Source: Paracoccaceae bacterium
Lineage (GTDB): Bacteria; Pseudomonadota; Alphaproteobacteria; Rhodobacterales; Rhodobacteraceae
Reading direction: 5' to 3'
Assembly (NCBI GenBank): GCA_027486345.1
Contig: JAIXPH010000002.1
Location: forward strand, 87,851-127,893
Length of the DNA: 40,043 bases
Shown: in pieces, positions 24,958-33,539 of the stretch
How positions within the stretch are numbered: the first letter of the stretch is position 1
Layout of the letters: each line of letters starts with the position of its first letter
Program-made: the position numbers and the translations under genes
Notes under the pieces: generated by a model
What the model was told of the DNA's origin: nothing
What the model saw: only the letters and a program-made list of their open reading frames with translations
The model's database searches: none

Positions 24958-25611
24958 TCACGCAACGGTCGCGGCGATGGGGGGCAACTGCGGGGCGTCC
25001 AGCCCCTCAAACGGATCGGACCACAAGGGCAGACCTTCCAGTCGCGCGTTCCAGGCAGCGATGGCGGGATGATCCTGCAAGGGCAGAGCCGCGGTGTCAT
25101 TGAATGGCAGAAAGGTGGCCATGCGGAAATCCGCATAGCTCGGCCCGTCGTCCAACAGCCAGTCGCGCCCGGTCAGATGCGCGTTCAGCACGGCGGAAGC
25201 CTCGGCAAAGCGGGCCAGACCATCGGCCACCTTGGCTGGATCGGTCGGCCCCATGCGGTATCGCAGCCGCGTCCCACGTTCAAAGCTGACGATGTCACAG
25301 GCGCGGACGAAGGTCTCTTTTCCCCAACTGATCCATCGGATCATGTCGGGCATCCCCGCCCCCATGCGCCAGAAATCCGATCCCGTCATCTGGGACAAGC
25401 GGCAGGCGATGGCATCGGCCTCCCACAAGGAGCGGTCACCTTCCAGCAGGATGGGGATGCGCTGCGTGGGGTTCAGGGATTTGAAGTAGTCCGCCTGCCG
25501 GGGATGGAACGGGGCGGCCCATTCCAACGTCACCGGCGCGGAGAGATGCCGCGCCACAGCCAAGGCCAGACGCGGATTCGGATTGCGGGAATAATACAGG
25601 ATCGGTTGCAT
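24958..25611 (-). CDS. Glutathione S-transferase family protein
   Basis: GST-like cytosolic protein, 217 residues. The N-terminal thioredoxin-like domain (MQPILYYSRNPNPRLALAVA, about 1-80) has Tyr/Ser near the glutathione site, the cis-Pro in PTQRIPILL and the EADAIACRLSQ (Glu-Asp/Ala) loop. The C-terminal helical domain follows to FLPF and WNARLEGLPLW. ATG 25611 is chosen because the 18 open codons before it have no ribosome site. It lies between hisD and UPF0262, both on the same strand, so it may be a later insertion into that conserved block. Substrate unknown. Confidence 0.88.
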   Translation of the reverse strand: MQPILYYSRNPNPRLALAVARHLSAPVTLEWAAPFHPRQADYFKSLNPTQRIPILLEGDRSLWEADAIACRLSQMTGSDFWRMGAGMPDMIRWISWGKETFVRACDIVSFERGTRLRYRMGPTDPAKVADGLARFAEASAVLNAHLTGRDWLLDDGPSYADFRMATFLPFNDTAALPLQDHPAIAAWNARLEGLPLWSDPFEGLDAPQLPPIAATVA

Positions 25612-25675
25612 GGCGGTCTCCGGCGGAATGGAGGAGAGAATGTCGCGCCCGCCCTGCCCTGTCACCGGAAATCCG

Positions 25676-26977
25676 TCACCCGTTCAAGCGGTCCAACCGT
25701 GCCCGCACGCTCAGCCCATGCGCCTCAAGGCTTTCGGAAATCGCCAGCCGTTCCGCGCTTGGCCCGATGGCGCGCAGCGCTTCGGGGGTCATCCGCGCCA
25801 TCGTGGTCTTTTTCATGAAATCGAGCACGTTGAGGCCAGAGGAGAACCGCGCCGAGCGGGCGGTGGGCAGCACATGGTTCGGTCCCCCCACATAATCGCC
25901 AATCGCCTCGGGCGTCCATGCGCCGAGGAAAATGGCCCCGGCATGGGGGATTTTTGCGGCCAGCGCCTCGGGGTCGGCCACCATCAGTTCCAGATGCTCC
26001 GGCGCGATGCGGTTGGCCAGCGCTGCCGCCTGCGCCAGATCACCCACCACGATCACCGCGCCATTATCGCGCCAGCTTGCGCCCGCAATCGCCGCCCGCT
26101 CCAGCGTTTCAAGCCGATTTTCCACGGCGCGCGCCACAGCATGGCCAAGCGCCGCATCCGTGGTGATCAGGATGGCCTGCGCGCTGGCGTCATGTTCCGC
26201 CTGTGACAGCAGGTCCAAGGCGATCCAGTCAGGGTCATTGTCGGCATCCGCAAGCACCAGCACCTCGGACGGGCCTGCGATCATGTCGATGCCCACCCGG
26301 CCAAAGACCCGCCGCTTGGCCGCCGCGACATAGGCGTTGCCCGGCCCGGTGATCTTGTCCACCGCCGTGATGGTTTCGGTGCCATAGGCCAGTGCCGCCA
26401 CCGCCTGCGCCCCACCCACACGATAGACCGTATCCACCCCGGCCAGCCGCGCCGCCAGCAACACCAAGGGATTGACCACTCCGCCCGGCGTCGGGCAGGT
26501 CACGACCAACCGCTTTACCCCCGCCACCTTGGCCGGAATCGCATTCATCAGGACCGAGGACGGATAGGACGCCGTCCCCCCCGGCACATAAAGCCCTGCC
26601 GCCGAAACCGGCGTCCAGCGCCAGCCAAGGGTCGCGCCGACGGCATCTGTCCAGCTTTCGTCCTGCGGGACTTGCCGCGCGTGATACTCCCGGATGCGCG
26701 CCGCGGCGAGTTCCAGCGCCGCGCGATCCTCGGCCCCCACCGATGCAATCTCGGCCTCAATCTCGGCGTCCGTAAAAGCCAGCCGATCTGGTGTCAGGTC
26801 CATCCGGTCAAAGCGCGCGGTCAGATCGATCAGCGCCGCATCGCCGCGCGCGCGCACATCGGCGATGATCGCGGCCACCGCCTGATCCACATCCTCGGCC
26901 TCTTCGCGCTTCATCCCCAAAAGGGCGGCGAAATCAGCCTCAAATCCGGGATCGTCATGGGTCAGGAACATCGTCAT
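25676..26977 (-). CDS. hisD: Histidinol dehydrogenase
   Basis: Catalyses the last two steps of histidine biosynthesis: NAD+-dependent oxidation of L-histidinol to L-histidine. Full length at 433 residues. Family motifs: SAAGLYVPGGTASYPSSVLMNAIPAKVAGV, GGAQAVAALAYGTETITAVDKITGPGN, AGPSEVLVLAD, AEHDASAQAIL (zinc-ligand Gln/His region), ANRIAPEHLEL and IGDYVGGPNHVLPT (catalytic Glu/His pair region). The rest of the his pathway is not in the window. It is followed by GST and UPF0262 genes on the same strand and has the hairpin element 27078-27115 upstream. Confidence 0.97.
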   Translation of the reverse strand: MTMFLTHDDPGFEADFAALLGMKREEAEDVDQAVAAIIADVRARGDAALIDLTARFDRMDLTPDRLAFTDAEIEAEIASVGAEDRAALELAAARIREYHARQVPQDESWTDAVGATLGWRWTPVSAAGLYVPGGTASYPSSVLMNAIPAKVAGVKRLVVTCPTPGGVVNPLVLLAARLAGVDTVYRVGGAQAVAALAYGTETITAVDKITGPGNAYVAAAKRRVFGRVGIDMIAGPSEVLVLADADNDPDWIALDLLSQAEHDASAQAILITTDAALGHAVARAVENRLETLERAAIAGASWRDNGAVIVVGDLAQAAALANRIAPEHLELMVADPEALAAKIPHAGAIFLGAWTPEAIGDYVGGPNHVLPTARSARFSSGLNVLDFMKKTTMARMTPEALRAIGPSAERLAISESLEAHGLSVRARLDRLNG

Positions 26978-27077
26978 GGCAGCACCTCAACAAGATGCCC
27001 CCCTGTTACCCCGCGCCCTGCCCCGCCTCAAGGCGGCAATGACGCGCAGCCCGATCCCTCGGCCGCTTCCCCGTTGC

Positions 27078-27115
27078 TCAAATATCCCGGGGGGTCCGGG
27101 GGGCTGGCCCCCCGG
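27078..27115. repeat. Dispersed intergenic hairpin element, copy 2
   Basis: TCAAATATCCC (27078-27088), a G-rich spacer, then CCGGGGGG (27096-27103), loop ctgg, and CCCCCCGG (27108-27115). It is nearly identical to 2250-2286. It lies 23 bp past the DUF2948 stop on the minus strand and upstream of hisD, so it probably ends the murA-DUF2948 transcript. Confidence 0.65.
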
Positions 27116-27138
27116 CTTTGGCAAAGAACGCGCCAGCG

Positions 27139-27615
27139 TCACAAATCATGCGACGGCACCTTGCCCGAGGGCGCGCGATAGGGCCGGGTCACGTCGCGCA
27201 GGCTGACATCCAAGGCTTCAACCTCGACCGCCACCGCGCCATCCCCGGCGAGGGTCAACACCAATCGTCCGGTGCCATCCGCGCCCGGTTCCCAAGCCAA
27301 GGACAGCAGCGAAAGCACCGTGTCGCGGTCGCGCCGGTCGATGCCTTGCGTCTTCACCGCCAGGACATCATCGACCACCAGAAGCGACCGCACCCGTTCC
27401 ACCGGACGCTTCGCCGCCTCTGCCGCCGCGCGATCCTCCCAGCGGAAGCGGTTCAGCAACAGGGCAAATCGGCGGGCCTTGCGATCCCATGTCATCTCGG
27501 TCACCGGCAGGACCGAATCCTGCACAAGGGCCGAGATCACCCCAAGGTCATCGCCATCCTGTGCAAACAGGTTCAGCGGGCGTTCATCGCCATCCTCAAA
27601 CCGTGCATCAGCCAT
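27139..27615 (-). CDS. DUF2948 family protein
   Basis: Conserved alphaproteobacterial protein of unknown function, 158 residues, usually found directly after murA. It opens [37 protein letters not shown] and contains MTWDRKARRFALLLNRFRWE, VRSLLVVDDVLAV and the C-terminal VEALDVSLRDVTRPYRAPSGKVPSHD, all standard for the family. ATG 27615 overlaps the murA stop (TGATG), so translation is coupled. A TTG/other start 12 codons earlier is less likely. No enzyme motif is visible. Confidence 0.92.
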   Translation of the reverse strand: MADARFEDGDERPLNLFAQDGDDLGVISALVQDSVLPVTEMTWDRKARRFALLLNRFRWEDRAAAEAAKRPVERVRSLLVVDDVLAVKTQGIDRRDRDTVLSLLSLAWEPGADGTGRLVLTLAGDGAVAVEVEALDVSLRDVTRPYRAPSGKVPSHDL

Positions 27616-28886
27616 CAGTTGCCCTTGATCCGTTCGATCTGCGCGCCGCAAGCCGACAGCTTTTCCTCAACCCGCTCATAGCCGCGATCCAGATGGTAAA
27701 CCCGGTTGACCAAAGTCTCCCCCTCTGCCGCCAACCCGGCAAGGATCAACGAGACCGAGGCGCGCAGATCCGTCGCCATCACCGGCGCGCCACGCAATTT
27801 GGACACGCCCGTCACCCGTGCGGTGCCGCCATGCACGTCGATCTTTGCTCCCATCCGCATCAGTTCTGGCGCATGCATGAAGCGGTTCTCGAAGATCTTC
27901 TCTTCCAGCACCGAAACCCCTTCGGCGGTGCAGAGCAGCGCCATCATCTGCGCCTGCAGATCGGTCGGGAAACCGGGGAAGGGCTCTGTCGTCACATTCA
28001 CCGCCTTGACCCGGCCAGTCCCCCGGCTGACTTTCAAGCCGCGTTCGGTCTCGGTCACGGAAATCCCGGCCTCGTCCAGCTTTTCGGCAAAGGCGCCCAC
28101 CAGCGACAGACGCCCGCCCAGACATTCCACCTCGCCCCCGCAAATCGCCGGAACCAGCATATAAGTTCCCAACTCGATCCGGTCGGTCACCACGGGGTGC
28201 GTCGCGCCGCCCAGACGGTCCACGCCCTGGATCGTGATGGTCGAGGTGCCCTCGCCGTCAATCTGCGCGCCCATGCGGCGCAGGCAGTGTGCGAGATCGA
28301 CAATCTCCGGCTCCCGCGCGGCATTGTTCAGCACCGTCGTGCCCTTGGCCAGCGTTGCCGCCAGCAGCGCGTTTTCCGTCGCCCCGACCGAGACGAAGGG
28401 GAAATCCACCACCGCCCCGCGCAACCGCCCGCCAATGGCCTTGGCATGCACATAACCGTCGCGCAGGTCGAGTTCAGCCCCCATCGCCTCCAGCGCCTTC
28501 AGGTGCAGGTCGACCGGACGCGCGCCGATGGCACAGCCCCCCGGCAGCGACACCACCGCATGCCCATCCCGCGCCAGCATCGGCCCGAGCACAAGGATCG
28601 AGGCCCGCATCTTCCGCACGATGTCATAATCGGCGGTGTGGTTGTCGATCTTGTGGCTGGACATCGCCAGAACCTGACCATCGGCCAGCGTTGCCACCTC
28701 GGCCCCCAACGACTGCAAAAGCTGGGTCATCGTGCGGATGTCCGACAGGCGCGGCGCGTTGGTCAGCGTCAGCGGCTCTTCCGACAGCAGGGTCGCGGGC
28801 ATCAGCGTGAGGCAGGCATTCTTGGCCCCCGCGATCGGGATCACCCCGTTGAGTGCCCCGTTGCCCCTGACCAAAATGGAATCCAT
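27615..28886 (-). CDS. murA: UDP-N-acetylglucosamine 1-carboxyvinyltransferase
   Basis: First committed step of peptidoglycan synthesis: transfers enolpyruvyl from phosphoenolpyruvate to UDP-GlcNAc in the cytosol. Full length at 423 residues. The substrate Lys22 (IAGAKNACL) and the active-site Cys118 in [16 protein letters not shown] are present; the Cys makes the enzyme fosfomycin-sensitive in type. The C-terminal Arg loop ([19 protein letters not shown]) and [13 protein letters not shown] are also conserved. ATG 28886 overlaps the stop of the small protein upstream (TGATG); a GTG one codon earlier is also possible. It lies in an operon with the small protein and DUF2948. Confidence 0.97.
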   Translation of the reverse strand: MDSILVRGNGALNGVIPIAGAKNACLTLMPATLLSEEPLTLTNAPRLSDIRTMTQLLQSLGAEVATLADGQVLAMSSHKIDNHTADYDIVRKMRASILVLGPMLARDGHAVVSLPGGCAIGARPVDLHLKALEAMGAELDLRDGYVHAKAIGGRLRGAVVDFPFVSVGATENALLAATLAKGTTVLNNAAREPEIVDLAHCLRRMGAQIDGEGTSTITIQGVDRLGGATHPVVTDRIELGTYMLVPAICGGEVECLGGRLSLVGAFAEKLDEAGISVTETERGLKVSRGTGRVKAVNVTTEPFPGFPTDLQAQMMALLCTAEGVSVLEEKIFENRFMHAPELMRMGAKIDVHGGTARVTGVSKLRGAPVMATDLRASVSLILAGLAAEGETLVNRVYHLDRGYERVEEKLSACGAQIERIKGN

Positions 28887-29092
28887 CACTCGCCCCGTTC
28901 GTCGTTGTCGTCCGGGGTGTCCCCGTCCCGCTGCTGCGCCGCCCGCAGCCGTGCCTGATCCTTGCGGCGGGCCATATTGGCCTTGAGCGCCGCCTTGCGC
29001 CGGTCGTCGCGCGATGCCTTGGCCGTCACAGGCACCGGAGCCTTGCCCCGCCGCCCGCCCGCCGCGCCGTTCTCTGTCCCGCCGTCTGTCAT
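28886..29092 (-). CDS. Small basic protein upstream of murA, unknown function
   Basis: 68 residues from ATG 29092. The sequence is hydrophilic and highly charged: an Arg/Lys-rich middle ([24 protein letters not shown]) probably forms one long helix, and the tail is acidic ([12 protein letters not shown]). No membrane segment or enzyme motif. The stop overlaps the murA start, so it is likely a real coupled gene. I recall short proteins with a [12 protein letters not shown]-type core before murA in other Rhodobacterales, but the family name is unknown to me. A longer frame exists upstream but lacks a ribosome site. Confidence 0.65.
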   Translation of the reverse strand: MTDGGTENGAAGGRRGKAPVPVTAKASRDDRRKAALKANMARRKDQARLRAAQQRDGDTPDDNDERGE

Positions 29093-29316
29093 GTCCGCCT
29101 GTTTAACCGCCTCGCCCCGCACCGTCCAGACCAGCTCTCCCCCGCGCGCGCCGCGCAGCCGGGCAGGACACCCGCCCCGAACACGGGGTCGGCGCGGCCA
29201 CAGAGGCTCGAACATCCGGCCATCGAGAAAAAATGCGGAAATGCCCCTTGCGCCCTCCCGCAAATCGCTTTAGTCAGCCGCCAGTCGCCGCGGCAATGCC
29301 GCAAAAGACAGTCGGC

Positions 29317-29391
<75 letters not shown>

Positions 29392-29482
29392 TCCTATCCC
29401 TTTGATGTTAAAGAAACCTCTTGCGATCAAGGGGTTGGTTCCATTTCTAGTGCCAGAACCGGTGCCAGAGTGGGGTTGTGTG

Positions 29483-29633
29483 ATGGCGGCAAAAAGGCGT
29501 CATTGGAAAGAGAAGAACGGCCGCTTCTGGGCACGCCTTTCGATCGCAGAGCGACTGCGTCCTGCCTTCGGCGGCAAGTCAGAACTTCTCGAACCGCTGG
29601 GCGGCGACCTGCGAATTGCCGACCGCAATCATC
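29483..29633 (+). pseudogene. N-terminal fragment of a phage/island tyrosine integrase
   Basis: From ATG 29483 the frame reads MAAKRRHWKEKNGRFWARLS, then LRPAFGGKSELLEPLGGD and ADRNHPA. This is the typical N-terminus of Rhodobacterales tRNA-targeting integrases (a DUF6538-like leader). Homology stops near 29633, where IS3-type sequence begins. About 50 of the expected 350-450 residues remain, and the SAM-like core-binding and catalytic domains are missing. The open frame continues by chance into the IS remnants. It marks a former genomic island at the tRNA. Confidence 0.7.
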
Positions 29634-29775
29634 CTGCAGGCGAAGAAGCCGCTCTGGCTCACGCCAAGGACACGACACATCCGGCTGATCGGGAAGCTGG
29701 CCTTCTCCGCTTCGATGAAGCCGAAGGTCATCGGCTTCCCTCTTTCGCGAAGAAGGCCGCGGCTTTCCTAAGAAA
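29630..29775 (-). mobile_element. IS3-family transposase remnant (orfA end and orfB start)
   Basis: On the minus strand, a short peptide ending KAAAFFAKEGSR (the C-terminus of an IS3 orfA) stops at 29728 and overlaps an ATG at 29731 that opens MTFGFIEAEKASFPISRMCR and continues VLGVSQSGFFA, the N-terminus of an IS3 orfB. The ATGA overlap is typical of IS3 elements. Both ORFs are cut: orfB at about 29630 by the integrase junction and orfA at about 29770 by the IS110 fragment. Non-functional. Confidence 0.75.
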
Positions 29776-30095
29776 CAGCCTCGGGTGCAGGAAGGGGAGC
29801 CAATTCAAAGCCCAGGGTCTTGGCGCGGCGCTGAAGGTTGGCGAGGACGCGGGTGCGATGGCGCGCTTCATAAGCTGCGGCCCCCGGATCGTGATAGGCC
29901 ATGCCGAAGCGGAGGGCATTGTAGAACAGGACAGCGATCTTGCGTGCGGTCGCTGTCACGGCCTTTTGCTTGCCGATCCGAGACGACAGCCGCCGGTAGA
30001 ACGCCCCCAGAGCCGTATCGCTGCGCCCGATGGTCGTCGCTGACAGCCGCAACAAGGCTGCGGCCCGGCTTGAGGATCTCCGGGTGACCGGGCCC
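29768..30095 (-). mobile_element. IS110-family transposase C-terminal remnant
   Basis: Minus-strand frame with TALGAFYRRLSSRIGKQKAV, TATARKIAVLFYNALRFGMAYHD and AAYEARHRTRVLANLQRRAKTLGFEL, the C-terminal part of IS110/IS116/IS902 transposases. In another frame, HPEILKPGRS just upstream fits the same protein, so a small frameshift (about 30050) is also present. The left part of the element is gone, and the fragment is joined in frame to an IS5-type transposase piece near 30090. Confidence 0.7.
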
Positions 30096-30541
30096 GCGGT
30101 CATGAAGAACCGCAGAGGGCGGCCCTTCGCATCCGTCACGGCGTGCAGCTTGGTGTTCAGCCCGCTCTTCGTGCGACCGATCAGACGCCCGCGCTGATCG
30201 TCGGGGACCCCTTTTTCGCCCGCAGGCTCGTAGCCGTGCGATGCGCTTTCTGGTGGGTCGCGTCGATCATGATGGTCTCCTGGTTGCCGCTTTCGGAGGC
30301 CAATCCCTCCATCATCCGCGCGAAGACCCCCATGTCCCCCCACTGCTTCCAACGGTTGTAGAGCGTCTTCGGAGGGCCATACTCACGCGGGGGGGGCGCA
30401 CCACCTCAAACCGTTGATATTGATTAATATTATCACGCTCAATACGCGCCGGTCATCCACGCGCGGCTTGCCATGGCTCTTCGGGAAGAACGGCGTCAAC
30501 CACTCCATCTGCTCGTCCGTCAGCAAGAAAAGATTGCTCAT
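30085..30541 (-). pseudogene. IS5-family transposase remnant with frameshifts
   Basis: From ATG 30541 the minus strand reads MSNLFLLTDEQMEWLTPFFP...INGLRWC. The frame then shifts at a run of eight C/G (about 30398-30405) to REYGPPKTLYNRWKQWGDMGVFARMM and MIDATHQKAHRTATS (first catalytic Asp of the DDE triad). It shifts again near 30205 to GRLIGRTKSGLNTKLHAVTDAKGRPLRFFMTAG. The rest, including the second Asp and the Glu, is replaced by the IS110 tail. Some IS5 relatives use a programmed frameshift, but two shifts plus truncation make this a dead copy. Confidence 0.75.
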
Positions 30542-30574
30542 CATCACCCCCGTAAGTTCGGGAGCGTGAATCAT

Positions 30575-30870
30575 GCGGGAACGGCGGCCTCACGCCGATA
30601 AATGGGTCCTCACCCTAGGTGGTTGATCGTATGGCCTGATGGCGCGGCCGATTTCACGGACAGCAGGGCGTGACAGATGTTCACCGTCCGCGCCTTTGAT
30701 CTCACATCGGCTGTGTCCTGCACATACCACCGGGGCCCTCCTGGGCCCCCGCGCGGCCACGGGACCGATGCAAAGGCCCAGACTGGCGCGCCACCGGTCT
30801 GGCCTTCCAGCCACATCCGATGCGCCAACCTCCCCTCTGGCACGCTGGGCGCGGGGATCAGCGACCAGCG
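30575..30870. other. Intergenic region between IS remnants and DUF427 gene
   Basis: About 300 bp. It holds a hairpin, GGGGCCC (30732-30738), loop tcct, GGGCCCC (30743-30749), which could end the DUF427 transcript. Open frames on both strands code for nothing I recognise. No clear terminal inverted repeat of an IS is seen. Confidence 0.4.
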
Positions 30871-31344
30871 TCACCAGTGCTGCGTCCCCGCCGCGCCCTT
30901 GATCCGTCCCGTCAGGTTGGGCGTGACCCAGCCACCATAGAAATCGCCCGGCTGAGGCGTCACGCGGGTATCGCCCACCCAAGCCTCGTCCATCTTGCCG
31001 GCATAGAAGGCCAAGAACCCTGCCAGCCCCGCAAAGCGGGATGTCGGGGACGGATAGCTCCACGCCGCGCCCTGCGCGGTCTTGCCGCCCGCCGTCACAT
31101 CGAAGTACCGCGCTGCGCCCTTCCATTCACAAACACTGTCACCAGCGACGGGGCGCAGATCGGCGAAAACGACATCGGGCGGAAAATAGTAGGTTGGGGC
31201 ATGATGCGTCTCGAGCACGCGCATCCCGCGCGTGGTGTCGGCAACCAGCAGCCCGCCCAACCTGACGCGCAAACGCTGCGGAACAAGCTCCAACCGGGGT
31301 GGACGCGGATAGGCTTGGACGTTTTCCGGTGTCAGAGCAATCAT
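30871..31344 (-). CDS. DUF427 domain-containing protein
   Basis: Single DUF427 domain, 157 residues, cytosolic, function not established. Family features: VRLGGLLVADTTRGMRVLETHHAPTYYFP, FADLRPVAGDSVCEWKGAARYFDV, AAWSYPSP and FAFYAGKMDEAWVGDTRV-like LAFYAGKMDEAWVGD, with PQPGDFYGGWVTPNLTGRIKG at the end. ATG 31344 is the natural start. It lies between the IS remnants and the bufferin operon, transcribed away from the latter. In other bacteria DUF427 is found singly, so its place here says little. Confidence 0.92.
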   Translation of the reverse strand: MIALTPENVQAYPRPPRLELVPQRLRVRLGGLLVADTTRGMRVLETHHAPTYYFPPDVVFADLRPVAGDSVCEWKGAARYFDVTAGGKTAQGAAWSYPSPTSRFAGLAGFLAFYAGKMDEAWVGDTRVTPQPGDFYGGWVTPNLTGRIKGAAGTQHW

Positions 31345-31510
31345 GGTTCGTGACCTCTTCGCGCCCGCGAGCGACCATCATGCGGTGCGTGGCGCCAGAG
31401 ATATCGCGCGGGGACAGCAGGGCAAGATCGACCGACCGCTGCCCTTTGTGCGTCACCCCGGCAACCATGCGCGACGCATCTCCCTGATCACGAAACCGCG
31501 ACCCGTGTAA
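31343..31510 (+). CDS. Possible small ORF divergent from DUF427
   Basis: 55 codons from ATG 31343, opening [20 protein letters not shown] and ending [10 protein letters not shown]. Third positions are mostly G/C as in real genes here, and its start overlaps the DUF427 start on the other strand. But there is no ribosome site and no known family, and its stop lies within the -35 element proposed for bufA1. It could be a decayed gene end. Weak call. Confidence 0.2.
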   Translation: MVRDLFAPASDHHAVRGARDIARGQQGKIDRPLPFVRHPGNHARRISLITKPRPV

Positions 31511-31532
31511 CGCGGCGCCCCCTCTCGGCGAA
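31507..31532 (+). promoter_or_regulatory. Candidate ECF (SigF-type) promoter of the bufferin operon
   Basis: GTAACG (31507-31512), a 16-bp spacer, then CGAA (31529-31532), 50 bp before the bufA1 start. As I recall, the Caulobacter SigF promoter consensus is GTAACC-N16-CGAA, controlling a like operon; this differs at one base with identical spacing. The matching ECF factor gene is at the end of the same operon, implying self-activation. The consensus is from memory. Confidence 0.6.
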
Positions 31533-31581
31533 CTGCTTGGTGAAGGGCAGATGGCCTTTCCGGTTTGACAGGGAGATTGAC

Positions 31582-31890
31582 ATGACTGCGATGACGTCCC
31601 GCTTGGTTCTTGGTGCCTCTCTGGCCTGCGCGCTTGGCGCGATGGCCGTGACGCCCGTGATGGCCGAAGAGATGGAAAAGTGTTTCGGCGTGGCGCTGGC
31701 CGGGCAGAATGATTGTGCGGCGGGGCCGGGCACGACCTGTGCCGGCACTTCGAAGGTCGATTATCAGGGCAATGCGTGGAAGCTGGTTCCGGCGGGCACC
31801 TGCATGACGATGGAACTTCCGGCTGCCGAAGATGGCATGGCGCGGAGCGGATCGCTCGAGGCGCTGGAGCGGGATGTTCCCAAGGCCTGA
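31582..31890 (+). CDS. bufA1: Bufferin precursor BufA1 (DUF2282, metal-binding peptide)
   Basis: Ribosomally made, periplasmic metal-binding peptide precursor, 102 residues. A signal peptide ends at VMA-EE (about residue 28). The mature part has four cysteines ([27 protein letters not shown]), the pattern of type 1 bufferins, in which some Cys residues become thiooxazole groups that chelate copper. The motif [17 protein letters not shown] is the DUF2282 signature. AGGGAGA lies 6 nt before ATG 31582. It is the first gene of an eight-gene operon and is followed by a strong hairpin that would keep its product in excess. Confidence 0.9.
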   Translation: MTAMTSRLVLGASLACALGAMAVTPVMAEEMEKCFGVALAGQNDCAAGPGTTCAGTSKVDYQGNAWKLVPAGTCMTMELPAAEDGMARSGSLEALERDVPKA

Positions 31891-31896
31891 TCCAAG

Positions 31897-31926
31897 GGGC
31901 GCGCGGGGTGTCCGCGCGCCCGTTTT
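31897..31926 (+). terminator. Hairpin with T-run between bufA1 and bufB
   Basis: GGGCGCGCGG (31897-31906), 5-nt loop, exact complement CCGCGCGCCC (31912-31921), then GTTTT. It begins 6 nt after the bufA1 stop and looks like an intrinsic terminator. As bufB and later genes lack another promoter nearby, it is probably leaky, giving much peptide and little maturation enzyme. Confidence 0.75.
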
Positions 31927-31944
31927 CATCGTTCTGGACGTGTC

Positions 31945-32802
31945 ATGACCATAGCCTCGCTTCCCCCTCTGCCCGGCGTCGGTTTCAAGCCCGAGCATTT
32001 TGCTGCGATCCGCAACGATGCGACGGGGATCGGTTTCTTCGAGGTCCATGCCGAGAATTACATGGGCGCGGGTGGGCTGCCCCATGTGCACCTGTCGGCG
32101 ATCCGGGCGGATCATGCGCTGTCGGTGCATGGGGTGGGCCTGTCCATTGGCGGGGCGCGGGGGTTGGACCGTGACCATCTGGCGCGGGTGAAGCGGCTTT
32201 GCGACCGCTATGAGCCCGAAGGTTTTTCCGAACATCTGGCGTGGTCCAGCCATGGGGCGGAGTATCTGAACGATCTCTTGCCGCTGCCCTACACCGACGA
32301 GACGCTGCGGCTGGTCTGCGACCATGTCGATCAGGTTCAAGCTGTACTGGGTCGGCGGATGCTGCTGGAGAACCCAGCGACCTACTTGCGTTTCGCGCAG
32401 TCCACGATCTCGGAGACGGAGTTTCTGGCCGAGGTGGCACGGCGGACGGGGTGCGGGCTGCTGCTCGACGTGAACAACGTCTTCGTCTCCTGCACCAATC
32501 ACGGCAGCGATCCGCGCGCATGGCTGGCGGCTTTCCCGTTGCATCTGGTAGGCGAGGTGCATCTGGGCGGGCACGACGCGGAGGAACTGCCCTCCGGCCC
32601 GCTGCTGATCGACAGCCACGGCGCTGCGGTGGCGGATCCCGTCTGGGCGCTGTTCGCCGAGGTGATCGAAAGGGCCGGACCACTGCCTACGCTGGTCGAA
32701 TGGGACAATGACCTGCCCGACTGGCCGGTTCTGGCGGCCGAGGCGGCGCGGGCGGGGGAGATATTGGCAAAGGGAGGTATGGGTCTTGCGTGCGCATCCT
32801 GA
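31945..32802 (+). CDS. bufB: MNIO-family bufferin maturase (DUF692)
   Basis: Multinuclear iron-dependent oxidase with a TIM barrel, 285 residues, which modifies cysteines of the bufferin peptide in the cytosol before export. Expected iron-ligand motifs are present: [11 protein letters not shown] (His, Glu, Asn), [12 protein letters not shown] (His), GFSEHLAWS (Glu, His), [11 protein letters not shown] (Glu, Asn), [11 protein letters not shown] (Asp, Asn), GEVHLGGHD (His, His, Asp), IDSHGAAV (His) and [14 protein letters not shown] (Glu, Asp). Nothing is missing. It overlaps bufC by 17 bp, so the two should act together. Confidence 0.93.
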   Translation: MTIASLPPLPGVGFKPEHFAAIRNDATGIGFFEVHAENYMGAGGLPHVHLSAIRADHALSVHGVGLSIGGARGLDRDHLARVKRLCDRYEPEGFSEHLAWSSHGAEYLNDLLPLPYTDETLRLVCDHVDQVQAVLGRRMLLENPATYLRFAQSTISETEFLAEVARRTGCGLLLDVNNVFVSCTNHGSDPRAWLAAFPLHLVGEVHLGGHDAEELPSGPLLIDSHGAAVADPVWALFAEVIERAGPLPTLVEWDNDLPDWPVLAAEAARAGEILAKGGMGLACAS

Positions 32803-33535
32803 CTTCGTCGCAGGTTTCGACGCGGCGCTGCGGGGTGGGCCGGTCCCTGCAGGGCTGGTGGCGCGCGATCCAGCGGAGGTGGAGCGGCGCTTTGCCGTCT
32901 ACCGCAACAACGTGGCCGTGAGTCTGGGCGAGGCTTTGGCGAGCCGTTTCCCAGTGATCCGGCGGCTTGTGGGTGAGGCGTTCTTTGCCGCGATGGCGCG
33001 GCTTTATGCCGAAGCGGACCGTCCGAGGTCGCCCGTTCTTGCGGAATGGGGTGAAGGGTTCGCAGGCTTTCTGGAAAGGTTCCCGCCGCTGGCGTCCTAT
33101 CCCTATCTGGGGGATGTGGCGCGGATCGAATTTGCGCGCGGGCGGGCGTTCCATGCGGCGGATCAGCGGCCGGTCGATCCGGCAAGGCTTGCCACCGCTG
33201 ATCCAGACCGGGTGCGGCTGATGCTCCATCCTTCGGTCACGCTGCTGCCGCTTGCCCATCCAGCGGTATCGATCTGGGCGCGGAACCGGCCGGGCGGGGA
33301 AGGTCTGCCCTTGCATGGGGGACCGGAGACCGCGCTGATCCTGCGGGATGCGGCGTTTCAGGTGCCGGTGCAGGCAGTGGGCGCGGGGGATGCCGCGCTG
33401 CTGCGGTCGGTTCTGGATGGGGAACCTCTGGCCGTCGCGGCAGCCAAGGCGAGGGATGCCGAGGCGGAGCACGGCCCGCAACCGCTGCTCATCTCGCTGA
33501 TGCGGGTGGGCGCCATTATCGATGTGCAGGAGTGA
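32786..33535 (+). CDS. bufC: BufC, DUF2063 (HvfC/BufC) partner of the MNIO maturase
   Basis: Partner protein that brings the bufferin precursor to the MNIO enzyme, 249 residues. The N-terminal DUF2063 domain (about 1-100) has [33 protein letters not shown] and [30 protein letters not shown], classic for the family. The C-terminal part (about 105-249) is the usual recognition domain. The start is taken as TTG 32786, where AGGGAGG lies 8 nt upstream within bufB; no in-frame ATG exists before the conserved start. It overlaps bufB by 17 bp. Confidence 0.9.
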   Translation: MRAHPDFVAGFDAALRGGPVPAGLVARDPAEVERRFAVYRNNVAVSLGEALASRFPVIRRLVGEAFFAAMARLYAEADRPRSPVLAEWGEGFAGFLERFPPLASYPYLGDVARIEFARGRAFHAADQRPVDPARLATADPDRVRLMLHPSVTLLPLAHPAVSIWARNRPGGEGLPLHGGPETALILRDAAFQVPVQAVGAGDAALLRSVLDGEPLAVAAAKARDAEAEHGPQPLLISLMRVGAIIDVQE

Positions 33536-33539
33536 CGCG

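Noticed and set aside
27489-28958. Open frame of 489 codons on the plus strand
   Set aside because: Antisense to murA, which is complete with its active-site residues.
30398-30405. G-run in the IS5 transposase as a programmed frameshift site
   Set aside because: Possible in this family, but a second frame change near 30205 and the loss of the C-terminal catalytic residues mean the copy is dead in any case.
30610-30843. Possible 77-residue protein on the minus strand after the DUF427 gene
   Set aside because: Composition is irregular, no ribosome site, no family recognised, and it contains the GGGGCCC hairpin.
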